Positions 7,071 to 14,923 of a stretch of DNA of 19,892 nucleotides are shown piece by piece. A program made the position numbers and the translations under genes. The notes under the pieces are model-generated. The model did not search any database. It worked only from the letters and a program-made list of their open reading frames with translations, and was not told the DNA's origin. The stretch is taken from positions 1-19,892 of the forward strand of contig CAYTKQ010000032.1 of assembly GCA_964438705.1 (NCBI GenBank), written 5' to 3'. Numbering within the stretch: position 1 is the first letter of the stretch; every line of letters begins with the position of its first letter. Source of the DNA: Christensenella sp964438705. GTDB lineage: Bacteria; Bacillota; Clostridia; Christensenellales; Christensenellaceae.

Positions 7071-9080
7071 ATGCAGGAGATTGATTTTTCAAAACAGATC
7101 ATGCACGATTCCGCAAAGGAGGAATATCGCTTCCCGCTGGGGGCGGTTCCCGCTGGAACGAAGGTAAGGCTTTCGCTTGCGGTGCGCGATATTTACTGCA
7201 AGAGGATCTATCTTACCGTGCTTGAAAATGGTGTGAGGAAACATATCGAGATGCACGGGGAAAACGGGCTGATGTGTGCGGAATATGACGTACCAAGGGA
7301 GCCCGGCGTCGTATGGTATTGGTTTTCGATACAGCTTGATGAAAGCAGCAACATTTATTATGGTGCGCACTCGGGCAGGACGAGCGGGGCGGGGGATATC
7401 TGCTGGAATCCGCCGCCGGCTTTTCAACTGACGGTTTTTGACGAGGCCTTCACGACGCCCAATTGGGCGAAAGGCGCCGTCATGTATCAGATTTTTCCGG
7501 ATCGTTATGCGCGAAGCGACGACGGGACTTTCGCGCAGGGTGTGGAGTATCACCGCGGTATGGGACGCGAGGCTTTTGTGCATGAGAACTGGGACGAGCC
7601 TGTGCTATACGGCCCGATTTCCGGCAGGGAGTTTTATGAGCCGTGCGACTATTACGGCGGCACGCTTTCGGGTATTATCGACGCGCTGGATCATTTGCGC
7701 GACATGGGGGTCGGCGTACTGTACCTCAATCCCGTGAGCGAGGCGGATTCGAACCATCGCTATAATACGGGCGACTATATGCACGTTGATCCGATGCTTG
7801 GCACGGACGAGGATTTTGAGCGCTTGACGCGCGAGGCGCAAATGCGCGGGATTCGCGTTGTGATCGACGGCGTATATTCGCACACAGGGGACGACAGCGT
7901 CTATTTCAACAAGTATGGCCGGTATGATTCTATTGGCGCGTATCAGAGTAAGGAGTCGCCTTACTACAGTTGGTATCAGTTTTCGGAATACCCCGATGAA
8001 TACAAAAGCTGGTGGGGATTTGAAACGCTTCCTGAGGTGGACGAAACGCAGCGTGAATGGGTGGATTTCATCATTGAAGGCGAAAAAAGTGTGTTTGCGA
8101 CGTGGATGGGTCGCGGCGCAGCGGGAATACGCCTCGATGTTGCGGACGAGCTTCCAGATGAGACAATTGAAGCGATGCGCGCCATGCTCAAGCATATGTC
8201 GCAGGATCATCTGCTGCTGGGCGAGGTGTGGGAAGACGCGACCACCAAGCATAGCTATGGCAAGGAACGCACTTACGCCTTGGGGCGCGGGCTGGATTCC
8301 GTGATGAATTATCCCTTTGCCACGGCGGTCATCAAGTTTTTGCAGGGGATGGGCGATGCGGCAAAACTGAAACGGTTTTTGGTCGCGCAGAGCCAGAACT
8401 ATCCAAAGGATATGTATTACTGCCTGATGAATTTGCTGTCAAGTCATGACATTGCGCGGCTGCGTACGGTGCTTGGAACGCAGGTGGATGCGCATTCCAT
8501 GTCGCGTGAGCAGCAAGCGCATTTTGTGGTCTCTGCTGAACAGGACGCAAAAGGCGCGCGGCTGCAAAAGCTGGCTGCGGGGATACAGTTTGCGCTGCCC
8601 GGCATGCCCTGCGTTTATTATGGAGACGAGGGGGGCATGCACGGGCTGCTCGACCCGTTCAATCGCGGGACTTATCATATTTATGACGCAGAGATGGAAC
8701 AGTACTATAAAACGCTCATGCAGCTTCGCAACACCACAGATGCTCTAAAAACAGGAAACTGCGTATTCTATGAACAGGGAAACGACTTGATCGGTATTTT
8801 GCGCTATTGTATCGACGGGCAGGATGCGTTCGGCGATCAGGCGGACGACGGCATGTTTTTAACGCTTGTAAACCGCGGAAGCGAGCCGCAGAGCATTGCG
8901 GCAGACCTTTTTGCAGGAGAAGAGCTTATGCCGGCGGCGCACACGGCAACTTTTTGCGAACTCGATTTTGATCGCGCTGTGTGCGTGCTGACGGGCGAGA
9001 CTTATGCGGTGAACGAGGGTCTGATCGAAGCGACGGTGCCGCCGGAAAGCATCCGGATATTGGAGATCATGTGGATATGA
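7071..9080 (+). CDS. GH13 alpha-glycosidase (neopullulanase/amylopullulanase-like)
   Basis: This 669-residue protein has an N-terminal beta-sandwich-like region (~1-125) and a GH13 catalytic barrel starting at AVMYQIFPDRY. Signature regions are YLNPVSEADSNHRYNTGDY, DGVYSHTG, GIRLDVADELP, LLGEVWED and LSSHDIARLR. By family alignment the nucleophile is Asp356, the acid/base Glu385 and the transition-state stabiliser Asp460. The region around SNHRYNTGDY is typical of the cyclomaltodextrinase, neopullulanase and pullulan-hydrolase group. There is no signal peptide, so it should be cytoplasmic and act on glycogen branches or imported oligosaccharides. The ribosome site AGGAGAAGG lies just ahead of ATG 7071. 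It sits between the phosphorylase and the HAD gene, and I infer that it trims limit dextrins left by the phosphorylase. Confidence 0.93.
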   Translation: MQEIDFSKQIMHDSAKEEYRFPLGAVPAGTKVRLSLAVRDIYCKRIYLTVLENGVRKHIEMHGENGLMCAEYDVPREPGVVWYWFSIQLDESSNIYYGAHSGRTSGAGDICWNPPPAFQLTVFDEAFTTPNWAKGAVMYQIFPDRYARSDDGTFAQGVEYHRGMGREAFVHENWDEPVLYGPISGREFYEPCDYYGGTLSGIIDALDHLRDMGVGVLYLNPVSEADSNHRYNTGDYMHVDPMLGTDEDFERLTREAQMRGIRVVIDGVYSHTGDDSVYFNKYGRYDSIGAYQSKESPYYSWYQFSEYPDEYKSWWGFETLPEVDETQREWVDFIIEGEKSVFATWMGRGAAGIRLDVADELPDETIEAMRAMLKHMSQDHLLLGEVWEDATTKHSYGKERTYALGRGLDSVMNYPFATAVIKFLQGMGDAAKLKRFLVAQSQNYPKDMYYCLMNLLSSHDIARLRTVLGTQVDAHSMSREQQAHFVVSAEQDAKGARLQKLAAGIQFALPGMPCVYYGDEGGMHGLLDPFNRGTYHIYDAEMEQYYKTLMQLRNTTDALKTGNCVFYEQGNDLIGILRYCIDGQDAFGDQADDGMFLTLVNRGSEPQSIAADLFAGEELMPAAHTATFCELDFDRAVCVLTGETYAVNEGLIEATVPPESIRILEIMWI

Positions 9081-9730
9081 AGTATAAGACAGTATTGTTT
9101 GATTTTGACGGAACGTTGATGGACACGAGCAGGGGCATTCTGTACTGTGCAAAAAATACGCTCAATGATATGGGATATGAAATTCCGGACGAAAAGACAA
9201 TGCGAAAGTTTATCGGCCCGCCGCTCAAGTTGTCCTTTATGAGCGTATGCGATATGAGCGACGAGGAGGCGACGGCGGCGGTGATGCGCTATCGCGAACA
9301 ATATGCGGAGCGTGGCCTGCTTGAAGCGGATCTCTATCCGGGAATCGAAGATATGCTCAAGGCTTTGAACGAAGCGGGCATCAACTGTGCGGTCGCGTCG
9401 GTTAAGGTGGAAAAGCGGGTGCGGCAAACGCTGCTGCATTTTGGGCTGAACGGCTATTTTTCCGCGATCTGCGGCGCTTCCGGCGACATCAACATCAAGG
9501 GCAAGGAAGAGATCGTCAAAGACGCTGTTTCGCGCACCAACTCCCTCCCGCAGGATTGTATTTTGGTGGGGGACAGCGATTATGACGCGCGGGGCGCGCA
9601 GGCAGCCGGGATCGATTTTTGTGCAGTGCTTTGGGGATTTGGTTTTAGCAGCATAGAGGATGTGGCACAATTTGATTGCCGCTATATTGCGGATGACGTC
9701 CCTGCACTCAAACGGTTTTTGCTCAAGTAA
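9077..9730 (+). CDS. HAD-superfamily hydrolase, phosphoglycolate phosphatase-like
   Basis: The protein has 217 residues. Motif I is DFDGTLMD (Asp9 nucleophile, Asp11 acid), motif II is represented by Ser109, the motif III lysine is probably Lys141 or Lys143, and motif IV is GDSDYD (Asp166, Asp170). The helical cap after residue ~15 and the FIGPPLKLSF segment are typical of the Gph/PpaX-like HAD-IA group. Its ATG overlaps the glycosidase stop in an ATGA arrangement, so translation is probably coupled. A GTG at 9071 with GGAG 5 nt upstream is a possible alternative start giving two extra residues. Its place in a glucan-breakdown operon suggests a sugar-phosphate substrate, but this family is broad and the real substrate is unknown. 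Confidence 0.88.
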   Translation: MKYKTVLFDFDGTLMDTSRGILYCAKNTLNDMGYEIPDEKTMRKFIGPPLKLSFMSVCDMSDEEATAAVMRYREQYAERGLLEADLYPGIEDMLKALNEAGINCAVASVKVEKRVRQTLLHFGLNGYFSAICGASGDINIKGKEEIVKDAVSRTNSLPQDCILVGDSDYDARGAQAAGIDFCAVLWGFGFSSIEDVAQFDCRYIADDVPALKRFLLK

Positions 9731-9750
9731 CAACTGAAAAAACGCAACTT

Positions 9751-9799
9751 AACGCGCGTATGATGCAGCTTAAAGAAAATGCATTGACGCGCGTTTTTT
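9751..9799 (+). terminator. Rho-independent terminator after the HAD gene
   Basis: AACGCGCGT (9751-9759) pairs with ACGCGCGTT (9787-9795). The inner ATGCA/TGCAT pairing (9763-9767 with 9780-9784) extends the helix, and a run of six T residues follows (9794-9799). The 3' arm also contains the -35 element of the next promoter. Confidence 0.82.
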
Positions 9800-9811
9800 G
9801 TCGTTTATACT
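9784..9811 (+). promoter_or_regulatory. Promoter for the LytTR-DUF3021 pair, embedded in the preceding terminator
   Basis: TTGACG (9784-9789) and TATACT (9806-9811) are 16 nt apart. Transcription would start near 9818, leaving about 20 nt of leader with the AAGGAGAGG ribosome site. The -35 hexamer lies in the 3' arm of the terminator hairpin, so the two elements share bases. Confidence 0.65.
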
Positions 9812-9836
9812 AAAGGGGAGAGAAAGGAGAGGACTG

Positions 9837-10280
9837 ATGAAAATAACGCTTGATATCGACCCGGCCCATACGCAGGACGAGATCATCATCCACTGTGCGG
9901 AAATGACGGACGAGATGCTCAAGATCGTTGCACTCGCCAACAGCTCCCAGAAAAAAGTGATCGGGAGTGTGGAGCGGCAAACCTTTTTGCTTGAGCCTAA
10001 TGAGGTCTATTATTTTGAGAGTGTGGACGACAAAGTGTTCATCTACACGCAAGACAAGGTGTATGATTGCATGCTCAAGCTGTATGAAATCGAGGAACGG
10101 TTTACCGGCACAGACTTTTTGCGCGCAAACAAGTCGACGATCATCAATCTTTCCAAGGTGAAGGTGCTGAATCCGATTCTGAACGGGAAGATTGAGGTAG
10201 AGCTCGAGAATGGAGAGCATCAGGTCATTTCCCGTCAATATGCGCCCGTGCTCAAGGAAAAGCTCGGGATGGTGAGGTAA
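9837..10280 (+). CDS. LytTR-domain DNA-binding regulator without receiver domain
   Basis: The protein has 147 residues. I chose ATG 9837, which has GGAG at 9826-9829 (7-nt spacing); the frame stays open further upstream but without a ribosome site. The C-terminal ~100 residues form a LytTR domain: EVYYFESVDDKVFIYTQ, then FLRANKSTIINLSKVKVLNP, then IEVELENGEHQVISRQYAPVL. The N-terminal ~45 residues are a short unassigned segment and not a phosphoacceptor receiver. Stand-alone LytTR proteins of this size usually sit directly before a DUF3021 membrane protein, as here (4-nt gap), and are thought to act with it in place of a kinase/regulator pair. The regulated genes and the signal are unknown. 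Confidence 0.9.
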   Translation: MKITLDIDPAHTQDEIIIHCAEMTDEMLKIVALANSSQKKVIGSVERQTFLLEPNEVYYFESVDDKVFIYTQDKVYDCMLKLYEIEERFTGTDFLRANKSTIINLSKVKVLNPILNGKIEVELENGEHQVISRQYAPVLKEKLGMVR

Positions 10281-10284
10281 GAGA

Positions 10285-10707
10285 ATGAAAAAAAATATTT
10301 GCTTGTTTTTGACTGTGTTTGTAAGCGCTTTTCTGGTAGCTTTATTTATATCGACTTGCATTACGGTTGCGCTTGGCTATGACGCGTTGCTGCTGAGCGA
10401 GCTGCGAAACGATTTGGTTTTGGGATTGTTCATTGCCCTCGTGCAGATGATCTGGATCGGCTCAGACCGGAGCAACAAGACCTATATTGCACGGACGATC
10501 ATTCACTTTGTCGTGCTGCTCACGGGCTGCACGCTGCTGATGATGTGGTTCGGATGGCTGCCGCCCAGCCCGTGGATCGTGACGTACTATCTGGTTTTTA
10601 TCGCGCTGTATATCGTGATATGGATCATATCATGGAGGATCAACCAAAAAAAATGGAAGGACATGAATGAACGACTGGCGGAATTCAAAAAAGGAAACAG
10701 AGAGTAA
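10285..10707 (+). CDS. DUF3021-family membrane protein
   Basis: This 140-residue protein has four hydrophobic helices, at about 6-30, 43-60, 70-90 and 97-118, and a basic C-terminal tail (QKKWKDMNERLAEFKKG) likely to be cytoplasmic. Its size, topology and location immediately after a LytTR gene match DUF3021. GAGG at 10274-10277, inside the end of the preceding gene, serves as the ribosome site. A role as membrane sensor or regulator of the LytTR protein is inferred from the conserved pairing. Nothing in the sequence shows the signal. Confidence 0.82.
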   Translation: MKKNICLFLTVFVSAFLVALFISTCITVALGYDALLLSELRNDLVLGLFIALVQMIWIGSDRSNKTYIARTIIHFVVLLTGCTLLMMWFGWLPPSPWIVTYYLVFIALYIVIWIISWRINQKKWKDMNERLAEFKKGNRE

Positions 10708-10734
10708 AAAAGAGCGGCGCTGCCGCTCTTTTTT
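10706..10734. terminator. Bidirectional terminator between DUF3021 and MATE genes
   Basis: GAGCGGC (10712-10718) pairs with GCCGCTC (10722-10728) around loop GCT, flanked by six A residues on the left and six T residues on the right, so it works on both strands. The stop codon of the convergent MATE gene (10733-10735) lies at the edge of the hairpin. Confidence 0.92.
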
Positions 10735-12124
10735 ATGTATCCGCAGGAATTAGCCCAAGCTCCATCTTTTTTAACAGCTTCATTTCGTGGCTGACAAGCA
10801 AAATCGCAACGAGGGCCGCCATTCCATCCGCGACCGGCCCCGCATACATGATGCCGTCGATGCCCAGGAACGCGGGCAAAATGAGGATCAGCGGCAGGAG
10901 AAATATGATTTGCCTGGTTAAGGACAACCAGATGCCGCGCGTTGCCTTTCCAATGGAAGAGAAAAAATTCGAGGAAATTGGCTGCAATCCGTTCAAAAAA
11001 GTAAGCACAAGGAAGATGCGGAAGCACCGCTCGGCAAAGCGAAAATATTCCTCGCTCCCCGTGCCGAAGACGCCAATGATTTGGCGCGGGAACAACTGGA
11101 ACGCGAGAAACGCACAGGCGGATATGATGGTGGCAACGGTGATTGCCTTGCGATAGGTTTCGCGTACCCGCCCGTAGCTTTGGGCGCCATAGTTGAAGCT
11201 TGAGATTGGCTGAAGCCCTTGTGCGATCCCGATGATCACAGACATATAGATCATATTGACTTTCATGATGATTCCTACCACAGCAAGTGGGATATCGCTT
11301 CCATAAGCGGAAAGCGCTCCATAATAGGTGAGCACGTTGTTGAGCACGATCTGCACCACCATCATTGCGAGCTGATTGAAGCACGCCGCCGCGCCAAGCC
11401 CTATGATTGCGCGGCTTCCTGACCATGTGACGCGAAAAATGCCTTTGCTGAGCTTCACAGTCTTGAAGCGAAAGAGCAAATAATAGGCCGCCAGCATAGC
11501 GGAGACGATCTGTCCGAGGATGGTGGCGAGTGCAGCCCCTTCCATTCCCATGTCAAAACCAAAGATAAAAACAGGATCAAGAATCGTGTTGATGACAGCA
11601 CCCGTGAGCACGCACGCCATAGAAAATTTCGGACTGCCATCCGCACGGATCAGATTGCTGGCGCCTGTGGAAAAGATAAGAAAAGGGAAGCCGAGCGAGG
11701 TGATGCCCGTGTAGATGATGGCATAGTCAAGTACACTTTGCGTCGCGCCGAAAGCGTTCATCAACGGTTCGAGAAAGATGCGGACGACGATCAGCAGGGT
11801 GATGCCGCAGATAAGCAGCAGCAGGATCGCATTCCCAATAAAGGCGGAAGCGCGCTTGGGTTTACCAGCACCCATGGACAGATTGAAATTCGCCGCGCCA
11901 CCGATGCCGAACAGCAGCGCTATGGCGGTGCAGATCGTGGTGAGCGGGAAGGCGACGTTGGTCGCGGCATTGCCGAGCATACCGACGCTTTGACCGATAA
12001 AAATCTGATCGACAATATTGTAGAGTGCGCTGACAAGCATTGCGATGATGCTGGGAACCGCGAATTTGATCAGCAGTTTTCCGATTTTTTCAGTACCCAA
12101 GGGATTTTTTAATGTCTGTTCCAT
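10733..12124 (-). CDS. MATE-family multidrug/Na+ antiporter
   Basis: This 463-residue protein has about twelve hydrophobic helices in two similar halves. Typical MATE features near the start are GKLLIKFAVPSIIAMLVSAL and YNIVDQIFIGQSVG, followed by MATNVAFP-type and GIGGAANFNLSMGAGK segments. I placed the start at ATG 12124, 4 nt after the marR stop. A longer frame opening at 12160 would overlap marR and begin with residues foreign to the family. GAGGAG lies about 13 nt upstream within the end of marR, so translation is probably coupled. MATE proteins export cationic drugs or metabolites using Na+ or H+ gradients; the substrate is not predictable. Co-transcription with a MarR regulator suggests ligand-induced efflux. 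Confidence 0.93.
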   Translation of the reverse strand: MEQTLKNPLGTEKIGKLLIKFAVPSIIAMLVSALYNIVDQIFIGQSVGMLGNAATNVAFPLTTICTAIALLFGIGGAANFNLSMGAGKPKRASAFIGNAILLLLICGITLLIVVRIFLEPLMNAFGATQSVLDYAIIYTGITSLGFPFLIFSTGASNLIRADGSPKFSMACVLTGAVINTILDPVFIFGFDMGMEGAALATILGQIVSAMLAAYYLLFRFKTVKLSKGIFRVTWSGSRAIIGLGAAACFNQLAMMVVQIVLNNVLTYYGALSAYGSDIPLAVVGIIMKVNMIYMSVIIGIAQGLQPISSFNYGAQSYGRVRETYRKAITVATIISACAFLAFQLFPRQIIGVFGTGSEEYFRFAERCFRIFLVLTFLNGLQPISSNFFSSIGKATRGIWLSLTRQIIFLLPLILILPAFLGIDGIMYAGPVADGMAALVAILLVSHEMKLLKKMELGLIPADT

Positions 12125-12128
12125 TGAT

Positions 12129-12575
12129 TCAATCTGTCTCCTCGTTTGCCATACAGGCATTCTCTGTCATTTTTTTCAGCTGTGCCATCAACGCGGCAAG
12201 TTCTTCACCGTCAAAGCCTTTGGATAGCGCATAATCCAGCTCGTAAAAGGTATCCATGAGCACAGGGATCAAATCCTCTCCACGGGCGGTCAGGTAGAGG
12301 GAAAAAGAACGCAGATCCTCCGGGTCCTTTTGACGCAGGATGAAGCCGTTTTCCTCGAGGCGCTTGATGCCGCGTGTCACCACCGCTTCGTCGATCGCGA
12401 GGCTGCGCGCAAGCCGGCGCTGGTTGATGCTCGGATTCTTGGATATATTGATGAGAAAAGCGTGATCGGAAGACGTGAGGCCGTGCGGCTGTGTCCTCCG
12501 GTTGATATATTTTTGTGCCTGTCTATACAGGATCGAAATATATTTGCCGATTTTCTCGACATGCTCGTCGCGCAT
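12129..12575 (-). CDS. MarR-family transcriptional regulator
   Basis: The protein has 148 residues. I chose ATG 12575 because AAGGAG lies 5 nt upstream; an ATG 15 nt further upstream would place that site inside the coding region. The winged-helix core is visible as LTSSDHAFLINISKNPSINQRRLARSLAIDEAVVTRGIKRLEENGFI, followed by the wing RQKDPEDLRSFSLYLTARG. Flanking helices form the dimer interface. It lies directly upstream of the MATE gene, which is the classic arrangement of a repressor controlling itself and an efflux pump; release by a small ligand is inferred. Confidence 0.92.
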   Translation of the reverse strand: MRDEHVEKIGKYISILYRQAQKYINRRTQPHGLTSSDHAFLINISKNPSINQRRLARSLAIDEAVVTRGIKRLEENGFILRQKDPEDLRSFSLYLTARGEDLIPVLMDTFYELDYALSKGFDGEELAALMAQLKKMTENACMANEETD

Positions 12576-12594
12576 AGTATCTCCTTGCATAACG

Positions 12595-12640
12595 TTGATT
12601 TATCAAGGAATAGAATAGTAAAAATTGATTGCTATGTCAA
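12595..12640 (-). promoter_or_regulatory. Promoter of marR-MATE with possible operator palindromes
   Basis: Read on the minus strand, TTGACA (12640-12635) and TATTCT (12617-12612) are 17 nt apart. A perfect palindrome TTGAT-TT-ATCAA lies at 12595-12606, close to the expected transcription start. A second, looser one (TTGA-N8-TCAA, 12625-12640) overlaps the -35 element. MarR proteins usually bind such AT-rich palindromes in their own promoter, so autorepression is likely. The promoter is clear; the operator assignment is inference. Confidence 0.72.
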
Positions 12641-12656
12641 GTATATATTGGAAATC

Positions 12657-12681
12657 AAAAAAGAGACCGAGGTCTCTTTTT
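12657..12681 (-). terminator. Terminator after ppk1
   Basis: GAGAC (12663-12667) pairs with GTCTC (12672-12676), extended by A-T pairs on both sides. On the minus strand it is followed by six T residues. It lies just after the ppk1 stop and upstream of the marR promoter, separating the two minus-strand units. Confidence 0.75.
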
Positions 12682-12687
12682 ATATTA

Positions 12688-14796
12688 TCATGTGATTGTT
12701 TTACCCTTGAGCCATTCGGGGATGGGTGAATCTGCCGCACAATAGGACCGGGCGAAGAGGGTGAGCTGGCTGTCTATTGGCGGAACACCGAGCGGAACTG
12801 AACGTTTTTGATATTCACCGCAGCCGATTTGATGGCGTGCCTTTACATTGTCGTTCAATTGAAGCTCCATAAGATCTTCGATCTGCTGCTTCAAAGAGGC
12901 GTCGGTTACAGGCAGCGCAACCTCGACGCGCCGCTCTGTATTGCGGGACATGAAGTCTGCAGAAGAGATGTAGATTTTTCTGCGCTCACGCGGACCAAAC
13001 ATATAAACGCGCGAATGCTCGAGATAACGCCCGACGATGCTCGATATTTTGATGTTACGCGTTTTGCCCTCCTTTTCGACGCTGAGGCAGCAGATGCCCC
13101 GGATGAGCATGCGCACCTTCACGCCCGCATCGGATGCGGCGATCAATTTTTTGATGATGTCGATATCACTCAAAGAGTTGAGCTTGAACACAAGCTCTGC
13201 CGGAAGCCCGGCCTTTGCGGAAAGGATTTCTTTATCGATATCACGCAGCACCGCCTGCTTCAAGGTCAGCGGAGACACCATCAGGATATCGGAATGCTCC
13301 ACGAGGCTGCCCATGCAAAGATTTTTGAATACATCCTGCGCGTTGAGGGCGACATCCTCATTCGCTGTCATGATGGAAAGGTCGGTATAGAGCCGGGCAG
13401 TGCTTTCATTATAGTTTCCCGTGCCTACCTGTGTAATAAAGTTGACACTGCCATCCTTTTTCTTCATGGTGATCAGCAGGAGCTTGGAATGAACCTTATA
13501 GTCCTCGATCCCGTAGATGAGAGAGACCCCCGCGTCCTGAAGGCGTTTTGACCAGTCGATGTTGCTTTCCTCATCAAAACGGGCGCGAAGCTCGACGACA
13601 GCGATGACCTCCTTACCATTATCCGCAGCCCGCACAAGCGCGTCGATGATCTTTGAGTTGCGTGCCATGCGGTATAGGGTGATCTTGATGGACATGACGT
13701 TTGGATTAGTAGCGGCTTCATCAAGCAAGCGGATGAAGCTTTTGATGTCTTCATAGGGATAGGAAAGCAAAATATCCTTCTTTTGGATCTGTGGAATAAT
13801 CTTTTTGCTCACGTCCACGGATGCTGAAATCTGCGGGACGAGCGGCGGGAAGAAAAGGGACCGGAATCTTTCATCCGTCAGTTGATCGCGTAAATCTGAC
13901 ACAAAGGAAAGAATGGTGGGCATCTCGTTGAAGTACACATCGTCGCAGGTCAGATTCAGATGCTTCATCAAGCGCTTAGTGATCTCGTCATTCTGTTTGC
14001 GGCAAATATCGAGACGTACCGGCTCAAGCTTCTTACGTTTTTTAACAATGATTTCCATGATGTCCCGATAGGACATGTCATAATCGAAGAAGGCCTCGTC
14101 CGCGTCAATATCGGCGTTGCGCGTGATGGAAAAAATGCAACGTGCCTCCACCTTGTGTTTGGGAAAAACCTTGGACGCAAAAAGATAAATGAGGTCTTCG
14201 ATCAAGGTGAATTTGATATATTTGCTGGGCAGCAAAAGCAAACGTTCAAAATATCCGCTTGCGGGAATGATGCCGAGCTGCGTTTTTCCCTCCTTTGATT
14301 TTAGCAGTACGGCGATATATGCCGTATTATTTTGCAAAAAAGGAAAGGGGTGGTGCTTATCGATGATGTGAGGCGAAAGCAGGGGCAGCACATTGCGCTC
14401 AAAATAACGTTCCAAAAAGCGCTCCTCATATTTGGTGAGATGAATACCGGGTTTGTAGTAAATGTGATGGTCCTCAAGCTCGTAGAGCACCTCGATCAGC
14501 GCTCGGTTTTTGCGGGGGGTGAGTTTGGCGATCTCTTTGTTGATGGCACGGAGCTGCTCTGTCGTTGTCATGCCCGAACGCGGGTCGATCTCATCTTTTT
14601 TCAGCAAAAGACGATCGTGCAGGCTGCCTACGCGCACCATGAGAAATTCACTCAAATTGCTGTGATAGATCGCGATAAAATTCAAACGCTCGAAGAGCGG
14701 ATTCGATTTATCCTCCGCTTCCTCCAAAACACGTTCGTTGAATTTCAGCCAACTTAAATCCCTGTTGATCAAATGCTTGTATTTATTCTCTGCCAT
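12688..14796 (-). CDS. ppk1: Polyphosphate kinase 1
   Basis: This 702-residue enzyme reversibly makes inorganic polyphosphate from ATP. The four-domain layout of PPK1 is recognisable. The N-terminal helical domain begins with NRDLSWLKFNERVLEEA, and the two C-terminal phospholipase-D-like domains carry the key histidines. His436 in YKVHSKLLLI corresponds to the autophosphorylated histidine, and His594 in HSRVYMFGP to the second conserved one. Length is normal for the family. The start ATG has AGAGGTG a few nt upstream. It has its own terminator, and no exopolyphosphatase gene is nearby. It is transcribed divergently from the valS unit. Confidence 0.97.
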   Translation of the reverse strand: MAENKYKHLINRDLSWLKFNERVLEEAEDKSNPLFERLNFIAIYHSNLSEFLMVRVGSLHDRLLLKKDEIDPRSGMTTTEQLRAINKEIAKLTPRKNRALIEVLYELEDHHIYYKPGIHLTKYEERFLERYFERNVLPLLSPHIIDKHHPFPFLQNNTAYIAVLLKSKEGKTQLGIIPASGYFERLLLLPSKYIKFTLIEDLIYLFASKVFPKHKVEARCIFSITRNADIDADEAFFDYDMSYRDIMEIIVKKRKKLEPVRLDICRKQNDEITKRLMKHLNLTCDDVYFNEMPTILSFVSDLRDQLTDERFRSLFFPPLVPQISASVDVSKKIIPQIQKKDILLSYPYEDIKSFIRLLDEAATNPNVMSIKITLYRMARNSKIIDALVRAADNGKEVIAVVELRARFDEESNIDWSKRLQDAGVSLIYGIEDYKVHSKLLLITMKKKDGSVNFITQVGTGNYNESTARLYTDLSIMTANEDVALNAQDVFKNLCMGSLVEHSDILMVSPLTLKQAVLRDIDKEILSAKAGLPAELVFKLNSLSDIDIIKKLIAASDAGVKVRMLIRGICCLSVEKEGKTRNIKISSIVGRYLEHSRVYMFGPRERRKIYISSADFMSRNTERRVEVALPVTDASLKQQIEDLMELQLNDNVKARHQIGCGEYQKRSVPLGVPPIDSQLTLFARSYCAADSPIPEWLKGKTIT

Positions 14797-14825
14797 ATTA
14801 CACCTCTTGTATTGGGATCACTATA

Positions 14826-14831
14826 ATTATA
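14826..14831 (-). promoter_or_regulatory. Possible -10 element for ppk1
   Basis: On the minus strand TATAAT lies 30 nt upstream of the ppk1 start, within TTATAATTATAG. No convincing -35 was found at the right distance, so the assignment is weak. Confidence 0.4.
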
Positions 14832-14888
14832 ACCGAAATAGAAGGTAAAAACATGCAGATTACAAAAATTTTACACGAAAGGGTTCTC

Positions 14889-14917
14889 TTGATAATATGC
14901 GGCATTGACGCTATAAT
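14889..14917 (+). promoter_or_regulatory. Sigma-A type promoter for the structured leader and valS unit
   Basis: TTGATA (14889-14894) and a perfect TATAAT (14912-14917) are separated by 17 nt. Transcription should begin near 14924, about 330 nt before the first start codon at 15256, so the transcript has an unusually long leader. Confidence 0.72.
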
Positions 14918-14923
14918 ATTATG

